Shown here piece by piece: positions 24,647-38,926 of a stretch of DNA of 64,000 nt. The notes below the pieces were generated by a model. That model did no database searches. It was not told the DNA's origin and worked only from the letters and a program-made list of their open reading frames with translations. The stretch is taken from the NCBI RefSeq assembly GCF_900446255.1, contig NZ_UIGI01000001.1:4923947-4987946 (forward strand). The letters run 5' to 3'. The first letter of the stretch is position 1. Each line of letters opens with the position of its first letter. The stretch is from Buttiauxella agrestis. Lineage in GTDB: Bacteria > Pseudomonadota > Gammaproteobacteria > Enterobacterales > Enterobacteriaceae. A program made the position numbers and the translations under genes.

Positions 24647-26536
24647 ATGTTTTATCCAGATCCTTTTGACGTCATCATCATTGGCGGGGGTCATGCAGGC
24701 ACCGAGGCTGCAATGGCCGCTGCACGGATGGGCCAGCAAACCCTTCTTTTGACACACAATATCGACACTCTGGGACAGATGTCTTGTAACCCGGCAATCG
24801 GCGGTATTGGCAAGGGACATCTGGTTAAAGAAGTGGACGCACTCGGTGGTTTGATGGCCAAAGCTATCGACCATGCCGGTATCCAGTTTAGAATACTAAA
24901 CGCCAGCAAAGGGCCGGCTGTACGGGCGACTCGTGCTCAGGCTGACCGCGTTCTGTATCGGCAGGCGGTGCGCACTGCACTGGAAAACCAACCTAACCTG
25001 ATGATCTTCCAACAGGCGGTTGAAGATCTGATTGTCGAGAACGATCGCGTTGTGGGTGCTGTCACCCAGATGGGTCTGAAGTTCCGCGCTAAGTCCGTGG
25101 TACTGACAGTCGGGACATTCCTGGATGGCAAAATTCATATCGGGCTGGATAACTACAGCGGTGGCCGTGCAGGCGATCCGCCGTCCATTTCCCTGTCTCG
25201 CCGTCTGCGTGAACTGCCACTGCGTGTCAGCCGTCTGAAAACCGGTACTCCGCCGCGTATTGACGCTCGCACCATCGATTTCAGCGTACTTGCCCAGCAG
25301 CATGGCGATAACCCAATGCCGGTGTTCTCGTTCATGGGAAATGTGAACCAACACCCTGCGCAAGTGCCGTGTTACATCACGCACACCAACGAAAAAACGC
25401 ATGACGTTATTCGTAATAATCTCGATCGCAGCCCGATGTATGCCGGTGTTATCGAAGGCATTGGCCCGCGTTATTGCCCGTCTATCGAAGACAAAGTGAT
25501 GCGTTTTGCCGATCGTAACCAGCATCAGATCTTCCTTGAGCCTGAAGGCTTAACCAGCAATGAAATCTATCCAAACGGCATCTCGACCAGCCTGCCATTT
25601 GACGTTCAGATGCAAATTGTCCGGTCGATGGAAGGGATGGCAAACGCGAAGATCGTTCGTCCTGGCTACGCCATCGAATATGATTTCTTCGATCCTCGTG
25701 ACCTCAAACCGACTCTGGAAAGTAAATATATCCAGGGCCTGTTCTTTGCCGGACAAATTAACGGCACCACCGGTTACGAAGAAGCCGCTGCGCAAGGTTT
25801 GCTGGCAGGTCTGAATGCCGCTCGTTTCTCTGCTGAGAAAGAGGGCTGGGCACCTCGTCGCGATCAGGCTTATCTGGGCGTACTGGTAGACGATCTTTGC
25901 ACTCTTGGCACCAAAGAACCGTACCGCATGTTTACCTCTCGTGCTGAATACCGCCTGATGCTACGTGAAGACAACGCCGATCTGCGCTTAACCACAGCAG
26001 GCCGCGAAATGGGGCTGGTGGACGATGCTCGCTGGGCACGCTTTAACGAGAAACTCGAAAGCATTGAGCTTGAGCGCCAGCGTCTGAAAGACATCTGGCT
26101 ACATCCACATTCTGAAAGCGTCGAAGAAGTGAACGCAAAACTCAGCGCGCCGTTGTCTCGTGAAGCAAATGGCGAAGATCTGCTGCGTCGCCCAGAAATG
26201 ACCTATGCTGAAATGATGCAATTGTCAGTGTTTGCACCAGGACTTGAAGATCCACAATCTGCGGAGCAGGTGGAAATTCAGGTTAAATACGAAGGTTACA
26301 TTGCGCGTCAGCAAGAAGAGATTGAAAAACAGCAACGTAACGAGAATACGTTGTTGCCTGCAACGCTGGATTACCACCAGGTGAGCGGGCTTTCTAACGA
26401 AGTGATCGCCAAGCTTAACGATCACAAACCGGTTTCGATCGGGCAGGCATCGCGCATTTCCGGTGTGACTCCGGCAGCCATTTCAATCTTGCTTGTCTGG
26501 TTAAAAAAGCAAGGTCTGCTGCGCCGTAGCGCTTGA
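24647..26536 (+). CDS. mnmG: MnmG (GidA), tRNA uridine 5-carboxymethylaminomethyl modification FAD enzyme
   Basis: A 629-aa protein of exactly E. coli length. With MnmE it installs the cmnm5 group on U34 of several tRNAs; MnmE is also encoded in this window (59.2-60.5 kb). The FAD dinucleotide fold is [19 protein letters not shown] at about residues 10-28. The family signatures [13 protein letters not shown] and [16 protein letters not shown] and the C-terminal GidA-associated helical domain are intact. A -10-like TAGAAT with a GC-rich discriminator lies at 24589-24594. Confidence 0.98.
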   Translation: MFYPDPFDVIIIGGGHAGTEAAMAAARMGQQTLLLTHNIDTLGQMSCNPAIGGIGKGHLVKEVDALGGLMAKAIDHAGIQFRILNASKGPAVRATRAQADRVLYRQAVRTALENQPNLMIFQQAVEDLIVENDRVVGAVTQMGLKFRAKSVVLTVGTFLDGKIHIGLDNYSGGRAGDPPSISLSRRLRELPLRVSRLKTGTPPRIDARTIDFSVLAQQHGDNPMPVFSFMGNVNQHPAQVPCYITHTNEKTHDVIRNNLDRSPMYAGVIEGIGPRYCPSIEDKVMRFADRNQHQIFLEPEGLTSNEIYPNGISTSLPFDVQMQIVRSMEGMANAKIVRPGYAIEYDFFDPRDLKPTLESKYIQGLFFAGQINGTTGYEEAAAQGLLAGLNAARFSAEKEGWAPRRDQAYLGVLVDDLCTLGTKEPYRMFTSRAEYRLMLREDNADLRLTTAGREMGLVDDARWARFNEKLESIELERQRLKDIWLHPHSESVEEVNAKLSAPLSREANGEDLLRRPEMTYAEMMQLSVFAPGLEDPQSAEQVEIQVKYEGYIARQQEEIEKQQRNENTLLPATLDYHQVSGLSNEVIAKLNDHKPVSIGQASRISGVTPAAISILLVWLKKQGLLRRSA

Positions 26537-26595
26537 TATAACATATTTCAGGGTCAGGATTTCCTGGCCCGTTTTTTTGATGGGTATTTACCGCC

Positions 26596-27219
26596 GTGCT
26601 TAACAAACTGAATCGCCTGCTGGATAGCGCAGGCATTACGCTGCCAGAAAACCAGAAACTACAGTTGGTGGGTTATGTTGAACTGCTCCACAAGTGGAAC
26701 AAAGCCTACAACCTGACCTCAGTGCGTCATCCTGATGAAATGCTGGTTCGTCATATTCTCGACAGTATCGTGGTTGAACCGCACTTGCAGGGTTCACGTT
26801 TTATCGATGTGGGAACAGGCCCTGGTTTGCCGGGCATCCCGTTAGCGATTGTGCGCCCTGACTCTCATTTTACGTTGCTGGACAGCCTGGGTAAGCGTGT
26901 TCGATTCCTGCGTCAGGTTCAGCATGAGTTGCACCTTGAAAACATCACGCCAGTGCAAAGTCGTGTGGAAGAGTTCCCGGCAGAACCGCCATTTGATGGC
27001 GTCATCAGCCGAGCTTTTGCGTCGATGACCGATATGGTGACCTGGTGTAAACACTTGCCCGCAGAGAATGGTCGCTTCTATGCGCTTAAAGGTCTGCGTC
27101 CGGATGATGAAATCGCAGCGTTGCCTGCTGAATTTAGCGTCGAAGAGGTTATCCGCTTGCAGGTGCCTGAACTGGATGGTGAGCGTCATCTGGTGATGAT
27201 TAAGCCAAACAAAACTTAA
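26596..27219 (+). CDS. rsmG: RsmG (GidB), 16S rRNA m7G527 methyltransferase
   Basis: A 207-aa SAM-dependent Rossmann methyltransferase that modifies G527 of 16S rRNA; loss gives low-level streptomycin resistance. The SAM motif is [18 protein letters not shown] at about 75-92 and a conserved SRAFAS segment follows. The start codon is GTG at 26596, as in E. coli. It is 59 bp after mnmG, the usual mnmG-rsmG pair. Confidence 0.97.
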   Translation: MLNKLNRLLDSAGITLPENQKLQLVGYVELLHKWNKAYNLTSVRHPDEMLVRHILDSIVVEPHLQGSRFIDVGTGPGLPGIPLAIVRPDSHFTLLDSLGKRVRFLRQVQHELHLENITPVQSRVEEFPAEPPFDGVISRAFASMTDMVTWCKHLPAENGRFYALKGLRPDDEIAALPAEFSVEEVIRLQVPELDGERHLVMIKPNKT

Positions 27220-27837
27220 TATTTATCAAAAAAAGGCTAAAAAGGATTGTTTCGTTAAGGTTAAAAATACAAGGGAAAATGTCTGACATTTCTGGTTACA
27301 TTTAACAATGCGTTAACCACTGTTTGCATTCTTGTTAACTCTAAACGGCTTGTTGATTTTGAAAGTAGTCAACCCTGAAAATATAACCCTGCTAAATATT
27401 ACTCGGGTTTCATACTCAGAAGGTTGTTAAAATATTAATAAAAATGTCAATAAATTGTTTTAATGATGTTTCAGGCTATTTTAAATAGAGTAGACAGTAA
27501 TCAGCTTATTTATCAGGCATCTGTGTTTCGCACTTTATGAGACAGACAAATGTATAATGGCTATGAGATGTTTTATTTGTGATCTGGTGCACGCTTTATT
27601 AGGCGGCTATTTCGGTTGTTTGAGGTTTTCAGCAAAATAGTCGGTATAACTCAAAAGTTGAAAAATAACTGTGCTGGAAAATATTTAAACATTTGTTCAC
27701 CTTTTTGCTACTTATTGTTTGAAATCACGGGGCCGCACCGTATAATTTGCTCGCTTTTTGAGGCTTGACTCAAAGACCTAAAGGCAGTTTTATACCAGCG
27801 CGACATACCCCGAAGGGAGCAGGAGTTAGGATAAGCC
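27220..27837 (+). promoter_or_regulatory. AT-rich upstream region and promoter of the atp operon
   Basis: A 618-bp stretch with no plausible gene, close in length to the equivalent E. coli gap. Bases 27220-27700 are strongly AT-rich. The main promoter is readable: -35 TTGAAA (27720-27725), a 16-bp spacer and -10 TATAAT (27742-27747), matching the E. coli atpI promoter in position and sequence. A GGGAGCAGGAG-type ribosome-binding stretch precedes atpI. Confidence 0.82.
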
Positions 27838-29045
<1,208 letters not shown>

Positions 29046-29065
29046 TTTTACTTACCACTACTGTG

Positions 29066-29344
<279 letters not shown>

Positions 29345-29394
29345 TAACATATCAAGCAATATCAGAACGTTAACTAACAAAGAGGCATTGTGCT

Positions 29395-29865
29395 GTGAAT
29401 CTTAACGCAACAATCCTCGGCCAGGCCATCGCGTTTGTCCTGTTTGTTCTGTTCTGCATGAAGTACGTATGGCCGCCAATCATGGCTGCCATCGAGAAGC
29501 GTCAACAAGAAATTGCTGATGGCCTCTCTTCTGCAGAACGTGCCAAAAAGGACCTTGACCTTGCACAGGCCAACGCGACCGACCAGCTGAAAAAAGCCAA
29601 AGCGGAAGCTCAGGTGATCATCGAGCAGGCTAACAAACGCCGCTCTCAGATCCTTGAAGAAGCTAAAACCGAGGCAGAGCAGGAACGTGACAAAATCGTT
29701 GCACAGGCTCAGGCAGAAATCGACGCAGAGCGTAAACGCGCTCGTGAAGAACTGCGTAAGCAAGTGGCTCTGCTGGCTATCGCCGGTGCCGAGAAGATCA
29801 TTGAACGTTCCGTGGATGAAGCTGCTAACAGCGACATCGTTGATAAACTGGTCGCTGAACTGTAA
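29395..29865 (+). CDS. atpF: AtpF, ATP synthase Fo subunit b
   Basis: A 156-aa peripheral-stalk subunit with one N-terminal membrane helix (about 5-26) and a long charged coiled coil rich in Ala, Glu, Lys and Arg. The start is GTG at 29395, as in E. coli; the nearest ribosome-binding site is AGAGG about ten bases upstream. Confidence 0.97.
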   Translation: MNLNATILGQAIAFVLFVLFCMKYVWPPIMAAIEKRQQEIADGLSSAERAKKDLDLAQANATDQLKKAKAEAQVIIEQANKRRSQILEEAKTEAEQERDKIVAQAQAEIDAERKRAREELRKQVALLAIAGAEKIIERSVDEAANSDIVDKLVAEL

Positions 29866-29879
29866 GGAGGGAGGGGCTG

Positions 29880-30413
29880 ATGTCTGAATTTGTAACTGTA
29901 GCTCGCCCCTACGCCAAAGCAGCTTTTGACTTTGCCGTCGAGCACCAAAGCGTTGATAACTGGCAGCATATGCTGGGTTTCGCCGCTGAGGTGTCTAAAA
30001 ACGAACAAGTAGCAGAGCTTCTTTCCGGCGCTTTAGCTCCGGATACTCTCTCTGCGTCGTTTATCTCCATCTGTGGTGACCAGTTAGACGCCAATGGCCA
30101 GAACCTGATTAAGGTGATGGCTGAAAATGGGCGTCTGAAAGTTCTTCCTGATGTTCTTGAGCAATTCGTTCAACTGCGCGCAGCCCAGGAGGCTACCGTA
30201 GAAGTCGAAGTGACTTCTGCCAGCGTATTAAACGAAGACCAGCTTTCGAAAATCAGCACCGCGATGGAAAAACGTCTGTCACGCAAAGTTAAGCTGAATT
30301 GCAAAATTGACAAGTCTGTAATAGCGGGTGTCATTATCCGCGCAGGTGATATGGTTATTGATGGTAGCGTACGCGGCCGTCTTAATCGCCTGACAGACGT
30401 CTTGCAGTCTTAA
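29880..30413 (+). CDS. atpH: AtpH, ATP synthase F1 subunit delta
   Basis: A 177-aa soluble subunit linking the b-dimer stalk to the top of F1. It has an N-terminal helical domain ([17 protein letters not shown]) and the C-terminal family signature [22 protein letters not shown]. It follows atpF by 14 bp with AAGGAGG upstream. Confidence 0.97.
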   Translation: MSEFVTVARPYAKAAFDFAVEHQSVDNWQHMLGFAAEVSKNEQVAELLSGALAPDTLSASFISICGDQLDANGQNLIKVMAENGRLKVLPDVLEQFVQLRAAQEATVEVEVTSASVLNEDQLSKISTAMEKRLSRKVKLNCKIDKSVIAGVIIRAGDMVIDGSVRGRLNRLTDVLQS

Positions 30414-30425
30414 GGGGACTGGAGC

Positions 30426-31967
30426 ATGCAACTGAATTCCACCGAAATCAGCGAACTGATCAAGCAGCGCATTGCTCAGTTCAGTGTTGTGAGCGAGGCT
30501 CACAACGAAGGTACAATCGTTTCTGTAAGTGACGGTATCATCCGCGTACACGGCCTGGCCGATGTCATGCAGGGTGAGATGATTTCCCTTCCGGGAAACC
30601 GTTACGCCATTGCACTAAACCTCGAGCGCGACTCTGTAGGTGCAGTAGTAATGGGTCCGTACGCTGACCTTGCCGAAGGCATGAAAGTTAAGTGTACTGG
30701 CCGTATTCTTGAAGTACCGGTAGGCCGTGGCCTGTTGGGCCGCGTGGTGAACACCCTGGGTGCACCAATCGATGGTAAAGGTCCGCTTGAGCATGACGGT
30801 TTTGCTGCCGTTGAAGCGATCGCACCTGGTGTAATCGAACGTCAATCCGTAGACCAGCCTGTACAGACTGGTTATAAGTCCGTCGATGCCATGATCCCAA
30901 TCGGTCGTGGTCAGCGTGAACTTATCATCGGTGACCGTCAGACAGGTAAGACTGCTCTGGCAATCGATGCCATCATCAACCAGCGTGATTCCGGCATCAA
31001 ATGTATCTACGTTGCTATCGGCCAGAAAGCGTCCACTATCTCTAACGTGGTTCGTAAACTGGAAGAGCACGGCGCACTGTCTAACACTATCGTTGTTGTT
31101 GCGACTGCATCAGAATCTGCTGCACTGCAATACCTGGCACCGTACTCCGGTTGCGCGATGGGTGAATACTTCCGTGACCGTGGTGAAGATGCACTGATCA
31201 TTTATGATGACCTGTCCAAACAGGCTGTTGCTTATCGTCAGATTTCCCTGCTGCTTCGTCGTCCACCAGGTCGTGAAGCTTACCCAGGTGACGTATTCTA
31301 TCTCCACTCCCGTCTGCTGGAACGTGCTGCGCGTGTTAACGCTGAATACGTTGAAGCATTCACCAAGGGTGAAGTGAAAGGCAAAACAGGTTCCCTGACT
31401 GCGCTTCCGATTATCGAAACGCAAGCGGGTGACGTTTCCGCGTTCGTTCCGACCAACGTAATTTCTATTACCGATGGTCAGATCTTCCTGGAATCAACAC
31501 TGTTTAACGCCGGTATTCGTCCTGCGGTTAACCCGGGTATCTCCGTATCCCGTGTTGGTGGTGCTGCTCAGACCAAGATCATGAAAAAACTGTCCGGTGG
31601 TATTCGTACCGCTCTGGCACAGTATCGTGAACTGGCTGCGTTCTCTCAGTTTGCATCTGACCTCGATGACGCGACTCGTAAACAGTTGAGCCACGGTCAA
31701 AAAGTGACCGAGCTTCTGAAACAGAAACAATATGCGCCGATGTCTGTTGCGCAGCAGTCTCTGGTTCTGTTCGCAGCTGAACGTGGTTACCTCGAAGATG
31801 TGGAACTGGCTAAAATCGGTAGCTTCGAAGCCGCTCTGCTGGCTTATGTTGACCGTGACCATGCTCCACTGATGCAAGAAATCAACCAATCTGGTGGCTA
31901 CAACGACGAAATCGAAGGCAAGCTGAAAGGCATCCTCGATTCCTTCAAAGCAACTCAGTCCTGGTAA
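30426..31967 (+). CDS. atpA: AtpA, ATP synthase F1 subunit alpha
   Basis: A 513-aa F1 subunit with a non-catalytic nucleotide site: beta-barrel domain, nucleotide-binding domain with P-loop GDRQTGKT at about 169-176, and a C-terminal helical domain. The arginine-finger region ([11 protein letters not shown]) is conserved. Length equals E. coli AtpA. Confidence 0.98.
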   Translation: MQLNSTEISELIKQRIAQFSVVSEAHNEGTIVSVSDGIIRVHGLADVMQGEMISLPGNRYAIALNLERDSVGAVVMGPYADLAEGMKVKCTGRILEVPVGRGLLGRVVNTLGAPIDGKGPLEHDGFAAVEAIAPGVIERQSVDQPVQTGYKSVDAMIPIGRGQRELIIGDRQTGKTALAIDAIINQRDSGIKCIYVAIGQKASTISNVVRKLEEHGALSNTIVVVATASESAALQYLAPYSGCAMGEYFRDRGEDALIIYDDLSKQAVAYRQISLLLRRPPGREAYPGDVFYLHSRLLERAARVNAEYVEAFTKGEVKGKTGSLTALPIIETQAGDVSAFVPTNVISITDGQIFLESTLFNAGIRPAVNPGISVSRVGGAAQTKIMKKLSGGIRTALAQYRELAAFSQFASDLDDATRKQLSHGQKVTELLKQKQYAPMSVAQQSLVLFAAERGYLEDVELAKIGSFEAALLAYVDRDHAPLMQEINQSGGYNDEIEGKLKGILDSFKATQSW

Positions 31968-32017
31968 AGTCTGGCGGCTTGTCTTAGGGCAAGCCGCAAG
32001 GCATTGAGGAGAAGCTC

Positions 32018-34292
<2,275 letters not shown>

Positions 34293-34312
34293 CGCCTTAA
34301 TCGGAGGGTGAC

Positions 34313-34732
34313 ATGGCAATGACTTATCACCTGGACGTCGTCAGCGCGGAGAGCCAAATGTTCTCCGGTCTGGTCGAGAAGATCCAGGTAACGGGTAGCG
34401 AAGGTGAGCTGGGTATTTTCCCTGGCCACGCCCCGCTGCTCACCGCCATTAAGCCTGGTATGATCCGCATCGTTAAACAGCACGGACATGAAGAGTATAT
34501 CTACCTGTCCGGTGGTGTGTTGGAAGTGCAGCCTGGCACGGTAACCGTGCTGGCCGATACCGCAATTCGCGGCCAGGATCTCGACGAAGCTCGGGCCCTG
34601 GAAGCGAAGCGTAAAGCGGAAGAGCGCATCCACAGCTCCCACGGTGATGTGGACTACGCTCAGGCTTCTGCTGAACTGGCTAAAGCGATCGCGAAACTTC
34701 GTGTTATCGAGTTGACCAGAAAAGCGATGTAA
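34313..34732 (+). CDS. atpC: AtpC, ATP synthase F1 subunit epsilon
   Basis: A 139-aa subunit with an N-terminal beta-sandwich (contains [19 protein letters not shown]) and a C-terminal two-helix inhibitory arm ([17 protein letters not shown]). Same length as E. coli. Last gene of the operon; a strong terminator follows. Unlike E. coli, glmU is not next: a lyase gene lies between. Confidence 0.97.
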   Translation: MAMTYHLDVVSAESQMFSGLVEKIQVTGSEGELGIFPGHAPLLTAIKPGMIRIVKQHGHEEYIYLSGGVLEVQPGTVTVLADTAIRGQDLDEARALEAKRKAEERIHSSHGDVDYAQASAELAKAIAKLRVIELTRKAM

Positions 34733-34749
34733 CTACCTGCTTGAAAAGA

Positions 34750-34787
34750 CAAATGCCAGCCAGGTTTCCCTGACTGGCATTTTTTTC
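34750..34787. terminator. atp operon terminator
   Basis: A long stem AAATGCCAGCCAGG/CTGACTGGCATTT (a few unpaired bases, loop TTTCC) with seven T residues on the right and A residues on the left. It serves atpC and may also serve the convergent lyase gene. Confidence 0.92.
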
Positions 34788-34799
34788 GTCTGACCGTTT

Positions 34800-36977
34800 T
34801 TACTGCTTCGTCAGAAACTCGCCGGTTTTAAATGAACCATCGGCATTACGTTGCAAAGGCACTGGCAACGTCAACGACTGATAATCTTTAACACTCAGTT
34901 GCTTCCCTTCGCTGTTCTCTGTTTTGCCATCACGAATGAAGTAATTACTGCCATCTACGCGCCCGGAAATGGCATCGTCATATTTCCCGTCAGTACTGCG
35001 CAATGAAATGTTATCGGTGAACTTGCCCTGAGTTTCAGCACTTCCATAAGGGCTTGGACGGAAGATATAGTTAAAGCGTTGGTTATCGACCGCAACATTA
35101 TTTGCCACCACCAGCGCACCCGGATTGAAGTTATCGGTAAAGCCATCCAGTTTGTTACCAATCGCCACGCTGTTGTGGATTTCGTGCGCCACCGGCTGCC
35201 CTTCCCCACCCAGTTTGAAACCATTGCTGGTGTTGTTGCGGGCAATTGAATTCTCGATCACCACAACGCCATTCGCGCCGTCTTCAATCTTGTTGAATAA
35301 ATCATAGCCATCATCAATGTTGTCGTGTGCGTAACAACCCTCAAGACGGTTTCCATCCCCGACGCGCATTTTCACCGCAAAGCCATCTGCGTTGATTTTG
35401 CCTGGGTCTTCATTGCTGAAGGATTCAGAATTAACGACGCGGTTGTAGCTTGCCCAAAGCGGACGGCCTACATCGGCTGGCGAGGAAATCTGAATGCCGG
35501 TATCGTCATTTTTATAGGCGACGACGTTTTCGATAAGGTTATTGCTACCCTGCACTCGCAAACTCTTATCGGTGACTTCAATGCCTTTAACATGCCAGTA
35601 GTTACCATCGAGCAGTAAACCGCGAACCACCACTTTGCCGTCAGCTTCCAGGGTTTTCAGTTTGCCCTTTAAACCGCTGTCAGGGGTTGGAATGGTAGTT
35701 TGTGGGTACTCACCACTGCTCAGAATGATTTTTCCTCCAGGTTGGATGAGTGAAATTGCGCTGGTCAAATCTAATGGTGCTTCTTTTGACCCCTTATTTC
35801 TTGAAACACCATCTGGAGCGACATACAGCTTAGCGCCATTCAAGTTTTTCACTTGCTCGACGTCAAAGCTCTGGCTGACGGGTATTTTGGTTTTCCCGCT
35901 GGTCGGGGTAAAAGTCACGGTAAAGCTGTTGCGCTCTTTCAGCGTGGTAGGCAGTGAGAACATTTCACCGGCTTTCGCAGCTTTTTCCTGACCGATCACA
36001 ACTTCGTCCTGACGTACGGTGAAGTTGCCGTCATAGTTAGCGCGTGCCTGTACCACGTATTCGCTGGTGGTGCTCTTTGGTGGCGAAGCAATTTGCATCA
36101 CTACCGGCCACGCTTTTGGCTCGAACGCAGCTGAGGCAACAGTTTGCGCTGCGCGGGTTTCAAGTGACGCGTCACTTACGGTGATTTTTGCATTCCGCGA
36201 TGCAAAGAAGCCCACGTAATATTGGTTTTTATCCTGAGCGGTAATGATGTCGGCGCGTTTCACATTTTCAGAAACCCATGAGTCGCTTCCGGCCGCAGCC
36301 CATGAAGTGATAAAACCTTCATTCGTACGCTCGAGTTTCATGCGGAAAGTCGGCATTTTGCTGAGATCTACCGCTTCCTGATAGCTTTTGCGTGAAATCG
36401 TTGAGCCAGTATTTCCCCACGGCTGCGAAATGCCATCCCGTGCAATCGCCTGCATTTTGACGCGCGATGCGTCTTTTTTATCCTGCGTCATAATGGCGTT
36501 CATCACCATGTTTGACGCCGCCGGGAACTCTTCGTAGCCCTCTTTTAGTGGCTCCTGGCGCGGGTTTCCTAATACATCCCTCACCAGTAAACCAGCACCT
36601 TCCTGAGCGGCTGGTTTGGCACCATTTTCAGGGCCAAACTGATCGACGGTCACCGTTGCCTGTAAGACAAAATTCTCACTGGCGGGCAGTGCGGTATAGA
36701 AGAACGTGAGCCCATCATGAGAGTTCGCAATTTTCCCGCCACGACTTTCAATGGTTATCGGTTTAGAAAGATCGGCGTTATCAGCGGTAGTGAGTTTTTT
36801 GCCATCGATCGTGACGTTATTTACGCCGACTTTTTCAGGTAATACGTTGGATGAAAAGTTAACATCTGTTGATTGCCCAAAAGCAATCGCATGCCAGATG
36901 GGTTGTTGCTGTGCGGTCGCCGGAAGCGATAAAGCTGCGCCGCAAAGCGTGAGAGCCAGAGGTATTTTTGACGCCAT
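34800..36977 (-). CDS. pelX: Pectate lyase family PL9, PelX-like exopolygalacturonate lyase (predicted periplasmic)
   Basis: Start set at the ATG at 36977, with AAGGAG 7 bases upstream, giving 725 aa. Residues 1-22 form a Sec signal peptide (cleavage after ATA, before QQQPIW). Residues 30-380 look like N-terminal beta-sandwich modules. Residues 380-700 form a right-handed parallel beta-helix resembling PL9 enzymes (Dickeya Pel9A/PelL and PelX): ADGFAVK 530-536, DDGYDL 555-560 (probable Ca2+ ligands), GFKLGG 586-591 (probable catalytic Lys) and GFTDNFNPG 612-620. PL9 enzymes cleave polygalacturonate by beta-elimination; size and signal peptide resemble periplasmic PelX. It lies between atpC and glmU, adjacent genes in E. 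coli. A KdgR box lies upstream. Another PL6/PL9-like lyase specificity cannot be excluded. Confidence 0.82.
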   Translation of the reverse strand: MASKIPLALTLCGAALSLPATAQQQPIWHAIAFGQSTDVNFSSNVLPEKVGVNNVTIDGKKLTTADNADLSKPITIESRGGKIANSHDGLTFFYTALPASENFVLQATVTVDQFGPENGAKPAAQEGAGLLVRDVLGNPRQEPLKEGYEEFPAASNMVMNAIMTQDKKDASRVKMQAIARDGISQPWGNTGSTISRKSYQEAVDLSKMPTFRMKLERTNEGFITSWAAAGSDSWVSENVKRADIITAQDKNQYYVGFFASRNAKITVSDASLETRAAQTVASAAFEPKAWPVVMQIASPPKSTTSEYVVQARANYDGNFTVRQDEVVIGQEKAAKAGEMFSLPTTLKERNSFTVTFTPTSGKTKIPVSQSFDVEQVKNLNGAKLYVAPDGVSRNKGSKEAPLDLTSAISLIQPGGKIILSSGEYPQTTIPTPDSGLKGKLKTLEADGKVVVRGLLLDGNYWHVKGIEVTDKSLRVQGSNNLIENVVAYKNDDTGIQISSPADVGRPLWASYNRVVNSESFSNEDPGKINADGFAVKMRVGDGNRLEGCYAHDNIDDGYDLFNKIEDGANGVVVIENSIARNNTSNGFKLGGEGQPVAHEIHNSVAIGNKLDGFTDNFNPGALVVANNVAVDNQRFNYIFRPSPYGSAETQGKFTDNISLRSTDGKYDDAISGRVDGSNYFIRDGKTENSEGKQLSVKDYQSLTLPVPLQRNADGSFKTGEFLTKQ

Positions 36978-37005
36978 TTTTATTCTCCTTATCAATGTCG
37001 GCGTC

Positions 37006-37049
37006 ATTATGTATAAAAATGAAACATCGTTTCTTTTATGCTTATCACA
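37006..37049 (-). promoter_or_regulatory. Promoter of the PL9 lyase gene with KdgR operator and CRP half-site
   Basis: Bases 37018-37036 read AATGAAACATCGTTTCTTT, matching the KdgR consensus AATRAAAYRNYRTTTYATT at all but one position. On the minus strand a -10-like CATAAT lies at 37006-37011. A CRP-like TGTGA half-site (37034-37049, second half poor) is centred about 41.5 bases before the predicted start of transcription. The operator would cover the -35 region. The rest of 36978-37315 is an AT-rich gap with the glmU promoter side; I saw no gene there. Confidence 0.75.
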
Positions 37050-37315
37050 AAGGTTGATTTTTAAAACACGAACTACCAAATATGTGGGGTAGCTTTGTTT
37101 CAATCTGAAAAGAAGTCTTAATCCATAGAGATATATGGCTTTTGTCATTTCAGAAGTACTTTTTGCGACCTTATCCACCTACAATTGAGCACATGGGCAA
37201 CCAAAAAGCACCGTCGAAGCCTGTTTTTTAGGCATCGCGTTTTTTGTTGCAAAATATGTAGAAATTTCAACGTGAAATCGTTTTACTTCTCTCACAAATT
37301 TAAGTCAGGACGCGT

Positions 37316-38686
37316 ATGTCAAACAGTGCGATGAGCGTGGTTATCCTAGCCGCAGGCAAAGGGACCCGCATGTATTCAGACCTCCCGAAGGTGTTACATA
37401 CCCTTGCCGGGAAACCGATGGTTCAGCATGTTATTGATGCGGCTAATAATTTAGGCGCACAACGCGTGCATCTGGTTTATGGGCACGGCGGTGACCTGCT
37501 TAAAAACACACTCAGCGATGGTTCGCTGAACTGGGTTTTGCAGGCTGAACAGCTGGGCACTGGTCATGCGATGCAGCAAGCGGCACCCTTCTTTGCTGAT
37601 GACGAAGATATTCTGATGCTCTACGGCGATGTGCCGCTTATTTCCGTTGAGTCTCTGCAACGCCTGCGTGATGCCAAACCGCAAGGCGGCATTGGTTTGC
37701 TGACTGTAAAACTCGACGATCCAACTGGTTATGGCCGTATTGCTCGTGAAAACGGCAAAGTTGTCGGTATCGTTGAGCACAAAGATGCGACTGACGAGCA
37801 GCGCAAAATTGATGAAATCAACACCGGTATTCTGGTGGCTAATGGCGCGGATCTGAAGCGCTGGCTATCGAAGCTCGATAACAACAATGCGCAGGGTGAG
37901 TTCTATATCACCGATATCATCGCCCTGGCACATCACGAAGGCCGAGAAATTACCGCTGTCCACCCGGATCGTTTAAGCGAAGTGGAAGGCGTGAACAACC
38001 GCCTGCAACTCTCCCGCCTTGAGCGCGTCTACCAGAGTGAACAAGCCGAGAGACTGCTTCTGGCTGGCGTTATGCTGCGCGATCCGGCGCGTTTCGATAT
38101 CCGTGGTGAACTGACCCACGGGCGTGATGTGGAAATTGATACTAATGTCATTATTGAAGGCGTTGTGACATTGGGTAACCGAGTGAAAATTGGCACCGGT
38201 TGCGTGATTAAAAACAGCGTGATTGGCGATGACTGCGAAATCAGCCCGTATACCGTTGTGGAAGATGCCTCGCTCGCAGCGGCCTGCACCATCGGCCCAT
38301 TCGCTCGTTTGCGCCCCGGCGCTGAACTGGCAGAAGGCGCACACGTGGGTAACTTCGTGGAGATGAAAAAAGCGCGTCTGGGCAAGGGGTCTAAAGCTGG
38401 GCACCTGAGCTACCTGGGCGACGCCGAAATTGGCGACAACGTGAATATCGGTGCTGGCACTATTACCTGTAATTACGATGGCGCCAATAAATTCAAAACC
38501 ATCATCGGTGATGATGTGTTTGTCGGCTCTGACAGCCAACTGGTGGCTCCGGTCACGATTGAACGCGGCGCAACCATCGGTGCGGGAACCACCGTAACGC
38601 GTAACGTCGCACAAGATGAACTGGTTATCAGCCGCGTGAAGCAAACCCATATTCAGGGTTGGCAGCGCCCTGTTAAGAAAAAGTAA
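37316..38686 (+). CDS. glmU: GlmU, bifunctional UDP-GlcNAc pyrophosphorylase / glucosamine-1-phosphate acetyltransferase
   Basis: A 456-aa cytoplasmic enzyme of exactly E. coli length, making UDP-GlcNAc for peptidoglycan and LPS. The N-terminal uridylyltransferase has [18 protein letters not shown] at about 11-28. The C-terminal half is a left-handed beta-helix of hexapeptide repeats with acetyltransferase residues in [12 protein letters not shown] and CNYDGANK. It forms the conserved glmU-glmS pair. Confidence 0.98.
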   Translation: MSNSAMSVVILAAGKGTRMYSDLPKVLHTLAGKPMVQHVIDAANNLGAQRVHLVYGHGGDLLKNTLSDGSLNWVLQAEQLGTGHAMQQAAPFFADDEDILMLYGDVPLISVESLQRLRDAKPQGGIGLLTVKLDDPTGYGRIARENGKVVGIVEHKDATDEQRKIDEINTGILVANGADLKRWLSKLDNNNAQGEFYITDIIALAHHEGREITAVHPDRLSEVEGVNNRLQLSRLERVYQSEQAERLLLAGVMLRDPARFDIRGELTHGRDVEIDTNVIIEGVVTLGNRVKIGTGCVIKNSVIGDDCEISPYTVVEDASLAAACTIGPFARLRPGAELAEGAHVGNFVEMKKARLGKGSKAGHLSYLGDAEIGDNVNIGAGTITCNYDGANKFKTIIGDDVFVGSDSQLVAPVTIERGATIGAGTTVTRNVAQDELVISRVKQTHIQGWQRPVKKK

Positions 38687-38697
38687 TTTTTGATTTT

Positions 38698-38719
38698 CCT
38701 TCTCCCTTTGGGGAGAAGG
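38698..38719. other. Hairpin in the glmU-glmS gap
   Basis: An 8-bp stem (CCTTCTCC 38698-38705, GGAGAAGG 38712-38719) starts 12 bases after the glmU stop. Downstream, 38720-38800 contains weak inverted similarity (GAGTGAAGGTT against AACCCCACTC), so this may be an intergenic repeat unit. In E. coli RNase E cuts the glmUS mRNA near the glmU stop codon. The gap 38687-38926 holds no gene. Confidence 0.5.
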
Positions 38720-38926
38720 CTGGAGTGAAGGTTGTTCTCGAAAATGACCCGCTCCGCAGCAGTGCTAAAACTATAACCCCACTCTCTACAAGGCTCGGGG
38801 CCCCGGAAAACGGGATATTTACCCAAAGAATTTCGTGCAATCAACGTATCTTTAGTGCGAAAGACGACGGGTAAAACAGGTCAGCGACAACACATGGCTT
38901 AATGCCATTATCAGGAATCTAATCTT

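Noticed and set aside
36978-37178. 67-codon N-terminal extension of the lyase gene
   Set aside because: The extension precedes a good ribosome-binding site and a complete signal peptide, and it contains the KdgR box, so it is upstream DNA.
37136-37180. DnaA-like box TTATCCACC upstream of glmU
   Set aside because: One mismatch in the conserved end and no cluster of neighbours; single near-matches are expected by chance.
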